Source: JBCCLJ01 sp039026915 (GTDB lineage: Bacteria > Acidobacteriota > Thermoanaerobaculia > Multivoradales > Multivoraceae). From it: a DNA stretch of 64,000 nucleotides. The stretch lies in NCBI GenBank assembly GCA_039026915.1, contig JBCCLJ010000005.1, positions 1-64,000 on the forward strand, in the 5' to 3' direction. A program made the position numbers and the translations under genes. Of this stretch, positions 1 through 7,978 are shown piece by piece; the first letter of the stretch is position 1; each line of letters begins with the position of its first letter. The notes below the pieces were generated by a model that was not told the DNA's origin, made no database searches, and was given only the letters and a program-made list of their open reading frames with translations.

Positions 1-92
1 AGCGACGCAGGATCGACGTTGTTGCTGGAGGCCGCTGCGGGCAGCGCGCCGAGAAGCAGGAGCGAGGCGGTGATCAAGGCGAGGAGTCTCAT
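1..92 (-). CDS. Exported protein, 5' end only (cut by window edge)
   Basis: Only the first 30 codons of a leftward gene are present. The start ATG (90-92) follows a good ribosome binding site, GAAGGAGA read leftwards. The peptide is a typical signal peptide: a short Met-Arg start, a Leu/Ala-rich core, and an Ala-Ala-Ser cleavage region. The mature part lies outside the window, so no function can be given. It is divergent from the DUF2911-like gene at 217, and the roughly 120 bases between them must carry both promoters. Confidence 0.7.
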   Translation of the reverse strand, partial: MRLLALITASLLLLGALPAAASSNNVDPAS

Positions 93-216
93 CGATTGTC
101 TCCTTCGGTTGTGTCCTCCGACGAGGACGTGCGCTCGTCGGGCCATAGTACGGTAGATTGAGGTCCCGTTCAAAACGAACCGCGCGCCTGCCGCCGAGCT
201 CTCCGGAGGAGTAACC

Positions 217-1149
217 GTGAGCAAGATTCCCGTTCCCGCGCCTTTTTCCCGCAGACCGCAACGATCGGTGTGGTGCCTGCTCCTGGCATTGACTCTTCTC
301 GCGTCGCCGAATCTCGCGGCCGAGGGCCTGCCGACGAGTGAGGCTCAGGCGTTCCTCGGGCACTGGCTGCTGAGCGCGGAGCTCGGCGGCAACGACGTCA
401 AAATGGGGCTCGAGATCGACGAAGAAGCCACCTTTACGACGGCCCGTGTCGTGGCCTTCTTCGGAGAGCTCGAAGGAGAGCAGCTGCGCAAAGACGGAGA
501 CAAGCTGCTCTTCGACGTGACGACCGATTTCGGTCCCTTCGTCGTCGACCTGACCTTCGAAGACGGTCAGCTCATTGGCGGTATGGAGCAGAACGGTCAG
601 CGCGTGGCCAAGTTCACCGGCGTCGGCTCCGACGCGGCGACTCTGGCGCGCTTCATGGTGCCGGATGACGAAGCGCGTCTCGAGCGTGAAGGCAAACTCG
701 TACGACTTCGTTTTGCCCGGCCCTTTGCCACCAGCGACGACTACCAACGGGTCGGGTCTCTGAAGCCCGGCGAGGTCGCGACCTTCCTCGAGTACTCGGT
801 CATCAAGCTGACGACCGAGCTTCCCCTCGTGCTGAGCGGCGTCGACGTGCCGACCGAGAACGTCGCGAAGGACTACCCCGGGGTCTACGGCGTGTGGATC
901 CAGAAAACCGCGGACGGCTGGCAGCTCGCACTCAACGACCAGGGCGACGTCTGGGGAACCCAGTTCGACGCCGAGACCGAGTACCTCACGGCTGCCCTCG
1001 ACTACGAACGCTCAGAGGAGTCGGCGGAGAGGTTGCAGGCGACGTTCGAGGAGGGCGACAGCGGCAACCGTCTCGTTCTTCACTGGGGCGAACATCGCTG
1101 GTCCGCGCCGGTCGAAGTCACCGGCGACGCAACAGACGCTTCGGAGTGA
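217..1149 (+). CDS. Secreted protein with a C-terminal DUF2911-like domain
   Basis: This 310-residue exported protein starts at GTG, with GGAGGA about six bases upstream. An N-terminal signal peptide (hydrophobic core about residues 19-34, ending at Ala-Ala) sends it out of the cytoplasm. The middle part (about 40-190) is a beta-rich segment I do not recognise. The last 100 residues resemble DUF2911: YGVW, a WGTQF motif and LVLHWGEHRW match in order the YGLH, SSWGSFF and LALHWEELR motifs of the clearer DUF2911 protein at 6559-7746. DUF2911 proteins are exported proteins of unknown function common in Bacteroidota and Acidobacteriota. The gene converges with the small DUF6435-like gene. Confidence 0.72.
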   Translation: MSKIPVPAPFSRRPQRSVWCLLLALTLLASPNLAAEGLPTSEAQAFLGHWLLSAELGGNDVKMGLEIDEEATFTTARVVAFFGELEGEQLRKDGDKLLFDVTTDFGPFVVDLTFEDGQLIGGMEQNGQRVAKFTGVGSDAATLARFMVPDDEARLEREGKLVRLRFARPFATSDDYQRVGSLKPGEVATFLEYSVIKLTTELPLVLSGVDVPTENVAKDYPGVYGVWIQKTADGWQLALNDQGDVWGTQFDAETEYLTAALDYERSEESAERLQATFEEGDSGNRLVLHWGEHRWSAPVEVTGDATDASE

Positions 1150-1181
1150 TCTCCGCGCCTCTCGGCGAGCGCTGAAGGGCG

Positions 1182-1346
1182 TTAGTCGTCGAGAGCGTCG
1201 AGCTGCTTTTGCAGCTCTTCCGCCTCGGACGAGAGCACAGCGAACACCGGGATCTTTCCGGCACGCTGGGCCTCGGCGGCCTCCTCGAGCTTCTTGCGAA
1301 GCTCCTTCTCGAGTTTCTTGCGCGGGTTCGAACCAAAAAGCTTCAT
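1182..1346 (-). CDS. Small DUF6435-like protein
   Basis: This is a 54-residue basic-to-acidic helical protein. It begins MKLFGSNP, continues through a KKLEKELRKKLEEA charged helix and an AQRAGKI turn, and ends in a second helix (SSEAEELQKQLDAL). This pattern fits the DUF6435 family of very small cytoplasmic proteins of unknown function. The reading frame stays open further upstream, to 1400, but the extra residues look non-coding; the ATG at 1346 gives the family length. No clear ribosome binding site precedes it. It lies downstream of, and in the same direction as, the DUF4920 gene. Confidence 0.6.
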   Translation of the reverse strand: MKLFGSNPRKKLEKELRKKLEEAAEAQRAGKIPVFAVLSSEAEELQKQLDALDD

Positions 1347-1458
1347 GATCATGACGTTAGAAGCTACGACTCGCCGCCCGTTCTGGATTCGAGTTGGCAC
1401 GGTGCATCGGTGACGCGCCGCGAGCGTAGCGCGCTGAGACGGGCGTCGCGCGAAACGG

Positions 1459-1938
1459 CTACGGGTCGACGACCGCGCCGATCCCTTCGATCTGGAAGAA
1501 GTCGATCGGGCCCGTGACCGTGCTCTCGTCGAACTCCTCGCCCTTCTCCTCGGCGAGGTGGCTCAGCCATGAGATCGCCTGTTCCTTGCTCATCTCGTGC
1601 TTGCGCAGGATGCCTTCGGCGACGATTTCGGAACCTTTGGCTTCGGCGGGAAAGACGATGACGTCGTCTTCGACCTTGAAGCGCACGGTCTCCTTCGTCT
1701 GCGACTCGACGATGTCGACCCAGCAGCCCTTCATCGGACAGATGTCCTCGACCAGGCCCTCGACCTTGACGCGCTGATCGACGTAGCTCTCGGCGTTCGC
1801 GAGCAGCTCCGCGATGCGCACCGGCTGGACGTCCGTCAGCTCGGCTCCGTACTGGTCGCTGGCGCGCAGGATGGCGAAGGCGGCTCCGCAGAGCAGGCCC
1901 ATGCAGAAGAGGAACAGGGGGACGGAATGGCGCTTCAT
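1459..1938 (-). CDS. Exported DUF4920-type OB-fold protein
   Basis: This 159-residue protein has an N-terminal hydrophobic signal or anchor (about residues 5-24). A compact beta-barrel domain follows, with the hallmark CPMKGCWVDI motif (two cysteines four residues apart, then Trp) near residues 67-76. This is the signature of the DUF4920 family, periplasmic OB-fold-like proteins; the cysteine pair may bind metal or be redox-active, which is inference. The ATG at 1938 was preferred because the signal peptide starts exactly there; the longer open frame reads into the shadow of the next gene. The sequence ends shortly after a DFFQIEGIGAVV strand. Confidence 0.72.
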   Translation of the reverse strand: MKRHSVPLFLFCMGLLCGAAFAILRASDQYGAELTDVQPVRIAELLANAESYVDQRVKVEGLVEDICPMKGCWVDIVESQTKETVRFKVEDDVIVFPAEAKGSEIVAEGILRKHEMSKEQAISWLSHLAEEKGEEFDESTVTGPIDFFQIEGIGAVVDP

Positions 1939-1997
1939 GGCTAGGGTCTCCAGCGTCGGTTTCGGCCGAAGTCTGATTGTCTCACGGATCGCTCGTG

Positions 1998-3200
1998 TCA
2001 GCGGACCGTCAGGATGAGCTCTTCGACGAAGTCGAGCATGCGCTCCCTGGCTGTCTCGCCGATCAACAGCATCGCCTGTGCGAAGCGCTGTGAGGCGACG
2101 CCGTAGAGCAGCGCCTCGTCGAAGAAGCCGCTCTGCACGGCCCGCTCGAGTGCCTCGAAGGCCGGATCGGCGGTGAAGGGCCTGGAGTCCTCGCCACTCT
2201 CGCTCCCCTCGACACTGTCGCGCCCGTCGACATAGACCTGAAGCGCGATGGCCATGCACTCGCGCTCCAGCTCGAGCTCGAAGCGCGCTCCTTCTTCATC
2301 TCGTTCCTTCGCTCGGGTGCGTCGGCTCTTGCGTAGCTCTCGCTTGGCAAGAGCCCCTTCTTCGGAGAGCGGAGCAAGGCCCTCGCCCTGCCATGCAGCC
2401 GCGCAGAGTCCGTAGGCGATCCACGGGGGGCTGTCGTCGAAGATCTCGACTTCGATGACGCGTCGGCCCGTGCGGGTCAGCCGGATGGGAGCCAGAAGTC
2501 GAGCGTCGGCCATCTGCAGCGGAGCCCCCGGGTAGTTCTCGAGGAGTGCTTCGACGAGCCAGTAGTGAGGGCGCAAGGCGAGCGCCTGCTGGAAGTCGGC
2601 GAGAGCCAGGTCGGCGTCGCCGTTGCGCAGATGAGCGTGACCTCGGTAGGCGTAGGTCTTGTGGTCGATCGGATTGAGCTCGATCGCGCGACTGTAGTGC
2701 GCGAGAGCCATCGTCTCGTTGTCGGTGCGCAGGAAGGTGTCGCCGAGGTGCGAATGGGCGATGTAGCAGTCCGCGTCGCTGCGGACGGCGTTGCGGTAGC
2801 CGTTTTGTGCGGCTTCCATGTCGCCGTTGCCGAAAGCCACCTCTGCGTCGGAGAGCAGCGCCTCGGCCTCGTCGTTGCAGACCCAGGTGGTCAAGTCGAC
2901 CGTGTCGCCGGAGGCAATCAGCTGCGGTCGCCCCGTGACATCTCCGGGGGGCTCGCGCAGCTGGGAGAGGAATCCGTCGTCGGCCTTCGGCAACTCGATG
3001 CGGTACTCGATCTTCGATTTCTCGAGCAGAGCGAGAATCTGCGCTGAGCTGCGCCAGGGAAGCTCGGGCTCGTCTGCGGCCTGCAGCGGGTCCAGCGCGA
3101 AGGCGGCCAGAGTGAAGAAGGCGAGAACGCTGACGGCCCGGGCGATTCGGCACGGGGAAGCCGGCCGGCGCCGCTCGCCGGCCGTTGGGGAGGAGGTCAT
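1998..3200 (-). CDS. Secreted TPR-repeat protein
   Basis: This 400-residue protein has a signal peptide (hydrophobic core about 20-40, ending in LQAADE). Three TPR units lie at about residues 107-215; the clearest runs AIELNPIDHKTYAYRGHAHL, followed by DADLALADFQQALALRP. The C-terminal half (about 225-400) has no recognised domain but contains a Lys/Arg/Glu-rich stretch near 285-305. TPRs provide protein-protein contacts, so an envelope scaffold role is plausible but unproven. It is transcribed leftwards, shortly before the DUF4920 gene. Confidence 0.72.
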   Translation of the reverse strand: MTSSPTAGERRRPASPCRIARAVSVLAFFTLAAFALDPLQAADEPELPWRSSAQILALLEKSKIEYRIELPKADDGFLSQLREPPGDVTGRPQLIASGDTVDLTTWVCNDEAEALLSDAEVAFGNGDMEAAQNGYRNAVRSDADCYIAHSHLGDTFLRTDNETMALAHYSRAIELNPIDHKTYAYRGHAHLRNGDADLALADFQQALALRPHYWLVEALLENYPGAPLQMADARLLAPIRLTRTGRRVIEVEIFDDSPPWIAYGLCAAAWQGEGLAPLSEEGALAKRELRKSRRTRAKERDEEGARFELELERECMAIALQVYVDGRDSVEGSESGEDSRPFTADPAFEALERAVQSGFFDEALLYGVASQRFAQAMLLIGETARERMLDFVEELILTVR

Positions 3201-3245
3201 TTCGTGAAGCTATCAGGGCGCCCGCGCTGGCAGCCGCGCTGAGGA

Positions 3246-4160
3246 CTACCGAGGATTGGGGGCGAAGAGCGGAACGAACGCGTCAGGAAGGAGCCCGCGG
3301 CGCAGCGGCGTGCGGGTCGCCAGGTCGAAGACGTCGCCCGGGCTCAGGAAGTAGAAGTCGCCGCCGGACCTGAGCTCCCGCCGCGCGTCGTAGATCGCTA
3401 CGTAGCCCTCGCCGATCACCTCGAAACGATCGCCGCGCACGACGATCGCCGTGTCCTCGTCGAGGCCGATGCCGAGCAGCTCGGGCTTGGCAGCGATGAT
3501 CTCGAGCAGGTCGAACTGACGGTTGCGCTTCAGCAGGTGCTGGTCGATGGCCACGCCCCGCAGGAACCCGAAGCCGACCTCGTGGTCTCCCATCATGATC
3601 GTGTTGGTCTTCGTGTCGCCGCGCGCGAGGTAGGCCCCTTGGATGGTTGCTCCGGCCGACGTGCCGCCGATGACGCCGCCGCGGGCCAGGAGCGCCTCGA
3701 GCTCGCGCTGCGTGCGCGTGCCGAGGTAGGAGTCGGCGAGACGCCACTGGCGTCCGCCGGGAAACCAGACGCCGCGCGCGCGGCGCAGCGGAGCAGTGAA
3801 CTCCTCGCTGTCGGCGACGGACCGGTCGTCGGTGTGCAGCACCGTGACGTCGGTCAGACCCGCTTCGTCGCGGAACCAGACGGCAGCGCGGTGGTGCTGG
3901 TCGTAGCTCGGCGCGCCATTGGCCGTTGGAATGACGACGATCGGCGCCGCGCTTCCACCGGCGAGCTCGACGAAGCGATGCAGCGACTCGTCGATGTTGC
4001 CGCCGCCACCGACGACGACGAGGGTGCCGCGATCGGGACCGACCTCGGCGGCCGAAAGGCTCCTCGATGCCGGAAGAAGCAGGCAGAGTGTGGCGAAGAG
4101 CAGAAGTGGTCGGCGCCTCGTGCAGGTCCTGTTCGAGTCAGTGAGTCTGTCGCCACGCAT
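3246..4160 (-). CDS. Secreted cyanophycinase-like peptidase (S51 family)
   Basis: This 304-residue protein has a signal peptide (core about 19-35) and a peptidase S51 fold of the cyanophycinase branch. Visible features are the first strand TLVVVGGGGN, the PGGRQWRL segment (about 134-141) and the nucleophile motif GGTSAGA with Ser168. A GDHEVGFGFL loop and a LGIGLDEDTAIVV strand are also typical. Family members cleave cyanophycin or beta-Asp peptides; the exported location suggests use of external peptides or polymers. The ATG at 4160 overlaps the kinase stop codon as TGATG, so translation is probably coupled; a GTG one codon upstream is the alternative. Confidence 0.82.
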   Translation of the reverse strand: MRGDRLTDSNRTCTRRRPLLLFATLCLLLPASRSLSAAEVGPDRGTLVVVGGGGNIDESLHRFVELAGGSAAPIVVIPTANGAPSYDQHHRAAVWFRDEAGLTDVTVLHTDDRSVADSEEFTAPLRRARGVWFPGGRQWRLADSYLGTRTQRELEALLARGGVIGGTSAGATIQGAYLARGDTKTNTIMMGDHEVGFGFLRGVAIDQHLLKRNRQFDLLEIIAAKPELLGIGLDEDTAIVVRGDRFEVIGEGYVAIYDARRELRSGGDFYFLSPGDVFDLATRTPLRRGLLPDAFVPLFAPNPR

Positions 4161-6106
4161 CACAGTGCACGACGCAAGGCCTCGTGCAGCGCTCGAGTTG
4201 CGCGCAGCGTCACCAGGGCAGACAAGAGAAACGTGAGAAGCAGTCCGACGGCGGTGGCTGCGATCAGCGGCCGCAGGTCTTCGGCAAGTACGTCGCGAGG
4301 GAGTGAAAGCACCAGAATGCCGACGTGGTCACCGTGCGTCCAGCGCGAGGCTGTCGACAGCACGTCGGAACCGGCCTCCGGCTCGTAGATCGCACGCCCT
4401 TCGCCGAGCGCCAGCGCGTCGCGGATCTCGGAACGGATCTCGGCGGCGTCGAGCCCGACGGGATCGATCGACGAGTCAGCGAGCAGGTTGCCTTCGGCTC
4501 CGACGAGTGCGATGCCGAGGTCACCCTGAGCGATGCCGTCGGCGAGACGGTCGAGGTCGGCGCTCGTCGGCTCCTCCTGCTGCTGCAGCGCGAGCTCGAC
4601 TGCCGGTCGCAGCCTCTGGAGCTGTTCGAAAATCTCGGTATCGGTGAAGCGTCGCACTTCGTACAGGGCGAAGAAGGCGAGGGCCGCGAGGATGACGGCC
4701 TGTAGCGCGACGAGCGCCCCACCCAGCAGGCCGGCGACGTGTGTCGTGCGCTCTCTCTCCGATCGAGCTGCGGCCAACTGCGCCAGAAGCTCGACCGCCT
4801 CGTCGTCTTCGAGGCCGTCGAGGTTGTTCTGAGCAATGCCGAGGTCGCCAAGCTCGAGCGCCTTGCGCGCCATCAAGAGGCGCCCCCGACGCTCTCCCTC
4901 TGTCGCCTCTTCATTTCCGGGCCACAGGAGGTTGGAGTGTCGGAACGAGGAGATCGCCTGCGAGATACGACGATAGACCCGAGCGCGGTCCTGGACCGGT
5001 CCCGAGGCGACCTCGTCCTGCCAGGATTCCAGCTCCTGTTGCGCCTGCTCCGCGAGGATCAGGCTCTCGCGGTGATCCAGGTAGGTTTCGATCGCGTCGC
5101 GCAGCTCTTCGGCCGAGCGATAGCGCTGGGTCGGATCGGAAGCGAGAGCCTTGCTGCAGATCTCGCGGAGAGGCCGGGGCACCCTGTCAGGCAGCGGTGC
5201 GGGCTCGCTCGACTGCGCGCGCTGCAGGACCTCTCGAAGTGTTCGACCGGAGTGCGGCGGTGAGCCACTGAGCAGAAAGTAGAGCAGGCCACCGACAAGA
5301 TACGTGTCGGACCACGGACCCTGCGCAGCGCCATCGCCGCGCGCCATCTCGGGCGCCATGTAGCGTGGAGTACCGGCGACCTGCCGGAGCTGACCCGCGA
5401 GCGGCGCCGAGCTGAGCGGCGACTCCGAGTCGACGTCGCGGTAGCGCACGGCGATGCCCCAGTCGACGAGAAGCACCTCGCCGTAGTCGCCGAGCATGAC
5501 GTTGTCGGGCTTGATGTCGCGGTGCAGGACGCCTTCGCTGTGCGCGAAGGCGAGTGCGTTGCAGACCGAGAGAACGATGCGCAGAAGACGTTCGAGTCGC
5601 GCGTCGCCCAAGGGGCGCGGCTCGTCGGCGAGCAGCTCGCCGAGAGAACGCCCCTCGATCCGCTTCATGACGAGCCAGATCTCGCCGTTCGCCGTCTCGG
5701 AGACGGAGTGGATCGGCACGACGTTCGGGTGCTGCAGCGCCCCCGTGACGCGCGACTCGGCGAGAAAGCTGCGACGCTCGTTGCGCTGGCCGGCGAACTC
5801 TCCGCGCAGCGTTTTGATGGCGACGTGGCGACCGAGCTCGCGTTGGTGCGCCAGATGCACCACACCCATGCCGCCTTCGCCGAGCACGTCGCGCAGTTCG
5901 AAGCCGGGCGCGACGGCGTCGGGCGCAGCGCCCGGCCGCGGTTCCCCGTCGACGATCGTCGCGGCGTCGTCGGGCACCAGTACGGTCGGCTGGATCGTCT
6001 CGGCGAGGTCCGCGTCTTCGCGATCGAGGAGGAGAGTCGCCTCCTCACTCAGGCGGTGGAGGTCGACGGTCTTCTGATCGTCGACGGAACCGTCTCGTCT
6101 CGACAC
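4160..6106 (-). CDS. Transmembrane Ser/Thr protein kinase with C-terminal periplasmic sensor module
   Basis: This 648-residue kinase has the kinase domain at about residues 68-340: glycine loop GEGGMGVV, Lys98 in VAIK, catalytic HRDIKPDN (195-202), DWG (215-217) in place of DFG, and GTPRYMAPE. A helical linker follows (about 345-450). Then come TM1 (about 457-482), a roughly 125-residue segment (485-610) and TM2 (612-634), ending in a short cytoplasmic tail. The TM-loop-TM part resembles the extracytoplasmic sensor half of a histidine kinase with no transmitter attached. The GTG start is preceded by GGAGGG. It is translationally coupled to the cyanophycinase gene downstream, so the two are probably co-regulated. 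Confidence 0.87.
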   Translation of the reverse strand: MSRRDGSVDDQKTVDLHRLSEEATLLLDREDADLAETIQPTVLVPDDAATIVDGEPRPGAAPDAVAPGFELRDVLGEGGMGVVHLAHQRELGRHVAIKTLRGEFAGQRNERRSFLAESRVTGALQHPNVVPIHSVSETANGEIWLVMKRIEGRSLGELLADEPRPLGDARLERLLRIVLSVCNALAFAHSEGVLHRDIKPDNVMLGDYGEVLLVDWGIAVRYRDVDSESPLSSAPLAGQLRQVAGTPRYMAPEMARGDGAAQGPWSDTYLVGGLLYFLLSGSPPHSGRTLREVLQRAQSSEPAPLPDRVPRPLREICSKALASDPTQRYRSAEELRDAIETYLDHRESLILAEQAQQELESWQDEVASGPVQDRARVYRRISQAISSFRHSNLLWPGNEEATEGERRGRLLMARKALELGDLGIAQNNLDGLEDDEAVELLAQLAAARSERERTTHVAGLLGGALVALQAVILAALAFFALYEVRRFTDTEIFEQLQRLRPAVELALQQQEEPTSADLDRLADGIAQGDLGIALVGAEGNLLADSSIDPVGLDAAEIRSEIRDALALGEGRAIYEPEAGSDVLSTASRWTHGDHVGILVLSLPRDVLAEDLRPLIAATAVGLLLTFLLSALVTLRATRALHEALRRAL

Positions 6107-6385
6107 TGGACTCGTACCCTCCGGCAGCCCGTCGGCAGAGTCGCCGACGGTGCGAGTCTATTCCGTGTGTGTAGCCTTGGGCGTCGAGAGTTCTGCCCAG
6201 GTTTCTCGGTCTGGAGAGGGCTCACGGTCGCGAAGGAGGTGGAGGTTGCGCCCTCTGACCCGTTAAGCGAGCGCAGCGATCCCTCACCAGAGCGAACGAA
6301 GTCGATTCTCTGGCCTGGTTCGTCTTCGTTCGCGGAGCTTGCGAAGGGAGGCGTTGACACCGAACGTGCAGACTCCCTTCGCCGG
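6107..6385. other. Non-coding region upstream of the kinase gene, with short dispersed motifs
   Basis: No credible gene is visible. The segment holds the kinase upstream region (its ribosome binding site ends near 6118) and then a run of short related motifs, such as GCGAGCGCAGCGATC near 6266 and GAGCGAACGAAGTCG near 6290. The core GCGAGCGTAGCG also occurs near 6468-6480, and near 1420 between two other genes. This suggests a family of short intergenic repeats rather than protein-coding DNA. Confidence 0.5.
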
Positions 6386-6455
6386 GCGGAGGTCGCGCAG
6401 CGACCGGAGTTTCGAGGTGGCTAGGGAAGCCCGTGGTACCCACCACGGGTCTTCC
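6386..6455. repeat. 70-bp direct repeat, copy 1
   Basis: This is the first of two nearly identical 70-bp units, 103 bp apart. It begins GCGGAGGTCGCGCAGCGACC, itself an inverted repeat (GGTCGC/GCGACC), and ends with a hairpin made of CCCGTGGT and ACCACGGG. Only two base differences from copy 2 were seen: T for G near 6418 and C for G near 6440. Confidence 0.85.
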
Positions 6456-6488
6456 TCCGGCCAGGTGAGCGAGCGTAGCGAGCTTCAC

Positions 6489-6558
6489 GCGGAGGTCGCG
6501 CAGCGACCGGAGTTTCGAGGGGGCTAGGGAAGCCCGTGGTACGCACCACGGGTCTTCC
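6489..6558. repeat. 70-bp direct repeat, copy 2
   Basis: This is the second 70-bp unit, with the same two palindromic parts as copy 1. Its terminal hairpin is longer, because the flanking bases extend the stem into the stop codon of the DUF2911 gene. Confidence 0.85.
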
Positions 6559-6562
6559 CTAG
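6524..6562 (-). terminator. Hairpin at the 3' end of the DUF2911 gene
   Basis: Arms CTAGGGAAG plus CCCGTGGT pair with ACCACGGG, a one-base T bulge, and CTTCCCTAG, around a four-base loop. The result is a 17-bp near-perfect stem that includes the TAG stop (6559-6561). No clear U tract follows. It could end transcription of the leftward DUF2911 gene or act as an mRNA 3'-end stabiliser. Confidence 0.55.
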
Positions 6563-7746
6563 TTCGTTGCGTTGAAGTCGCGCCCGCTCTCCAGGATCTC
6601 GATCACCTTCTCGAGGTTGCCCTTGTTCAGGGGATCAGGCGCGTCCTCGTGCGCTGCCCGCGCGTACTTCAGGGCCTTCTTGAAGTCTCCCTGCGCGGAG
6701 TGTGCGCGCGCCAGGCCGACGTTCATCGGCCAGCCTTCGCCGAAGCGCTCTGCGTTCAGCAGAAAGAGCTCGACGGCGAGCGCGGTCATCCCCTGCCCCT
6801 GCAACGTGCGAGCGAGCGTGTGAACCTGCTGAGGTCCCGCCGTGGGATGACGCGCCGCCTTGTCGAGCGCCACCTTTGCCTCGGCCGGTCGGCTGAGAGC
6901 GTTGAGCAGCGCCGCCTTGGTCTGCAGGGTCGTGAAGTTCTCCTGCCCGACGAACGGTGCGCTGATGGCGCTCTCGGCGAACGCGAGGCCCTGCTCGAGC
7001 TCGTGCCCGGTCGTCAGGCAGAACTGCGCCGCGGCGTTCCAGTTCTGCCAGGTGAAGCCGGCGGAGCCCCGCAGGTCCTCTCGGATCTGCGTCAGGTAGA
7101 TGTCGTTGGCCTCCGGCACGCTGACCTCGAACGGCACGCGCAGCTCTTCCCAGTGCAGCGCCAGCTTGGCACTCGTCGGCTGGCGGTCGAGCGCGTCGTA
7201 GGTCAGCCACTCGCGGTACTCGGCCTTCTCGGGCCGGACGGTGACGCGGAGCGCGTCCTCGGCCGGGTCGTAGAAGAAGCTGCCCCAGGACGAGGCGTTC
7301 TTCGAGAAGATGATCGTCCATTCCTTCTCGTCCGCGATCATGTGGAGTCCGTACGTACCGGCCGCCAGCGGCTTGCCCTCGACCTCGACGTCGTGTGAGA
7401 CGGTGAAGACGGTGTTCTCGTTGGCGCCCGCTCGCCACGGGCCCGGGTTGCCGTTGCCGAAGCCGAGGTTGGTGAGGCCGTACGGCACCAGCTGGCCCCA
7501 GATCTGACCGCGCCGGTCCTGGCCGCCCGGGCCGGTGACGTCGGGACTCGAGTAGTCGATGCGGACCTCGACTGGGCCGATCTGCTGAAGGATGCTCCCC
7601 TTCTGGTTGCCGCCGCTGGGAGGCAGGGTCAGGCCTGGCGACTGCGCTTGCAAGGTGCCGGTTGCGGCGGCGGCGAGCAGCGTCGACGCGGCGAGCGTCT
7701 TGAGACGGGCCGAAGGCGAGGGCAGGGAGAGTTCGGGAAGAAGCAT
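6559..7746 (-). CDS. Secreted DUF2911 protein with TPR-like C-terminus
   Basis: This 395-residue protein has a signal peptide (about residues 15-35, ending LQAQS). DUF2911 follows (about 55-210): QIWGQLVPYG, WRAGANENT, AGTYGLHMI and SSWGSFFYDPAED are family hallmarks. The C-terminal third (about 225-390) is an all-helical tail with TPR-like pairs such as AEAKVALDKAARH and GDFKKALKYARAAHE. DUF2911 proteins are exported and of unknown biochemical role. The start follows AGAGGAG. It is divergent from the DUF1592-type gene at 7979 and is a second DUF2911-type protein in the window (the other is at 217-1149). Confidence 0.88.
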   Translation of the reverse strand: MLLPELSLPSPSARLKTLAASTLLAAAATGTLQAQSPGLTLPPSGGNQKGSILQQIGPVEVRIDYSSPDVTGPGGQDRRGQIWGQLVPYGLTNLGFGNGNPGPWRAGANENTVFTVSHDVEVEGKPLAAGTYGLHMIADEKEWTIIFSKNASSWGSFFYDPAEDALRVTVRPEKAEYREWLTYDALDRQPTSAKLALHWEELRVPFEVSVPEANDIYLTQIREDLRGSAGFTWQNWNAAAQFCLTTGHELEQGLAFAESAISAPFVGQENFTTLQTKAALLNALSRPAEAKVALDKAARHPTAGPQQVHTLARTLQGQGMTALAVELFLLNAERFGEGWPMNVGLARAHSAQGDFKKALKYARAAHEDAPDPLNKGNLEKVIEILESGRDFNATN

Positions 7747-7978
7747 AGGTCACTCCTCTTTCGGTTCGGAACGGATTCGAAGACGGTAGGCCACTGGTAC
7801 GTGCTCGCACAGCAGAGTTGCGCCGAAGCCCCTCGCTCCGCACCCCCTGACAGTCGACCCGTCCCGACGGGGCCGACCCGCGATTCTCCGAGGGCGTGCG
7901 GTGGCGGCTCGGCGCCCGAAAAGGCTCCTGTGAACCGCTATAGTCGGAGCTCAACGCTCTCCGCGAAAGGGAGGCCTC

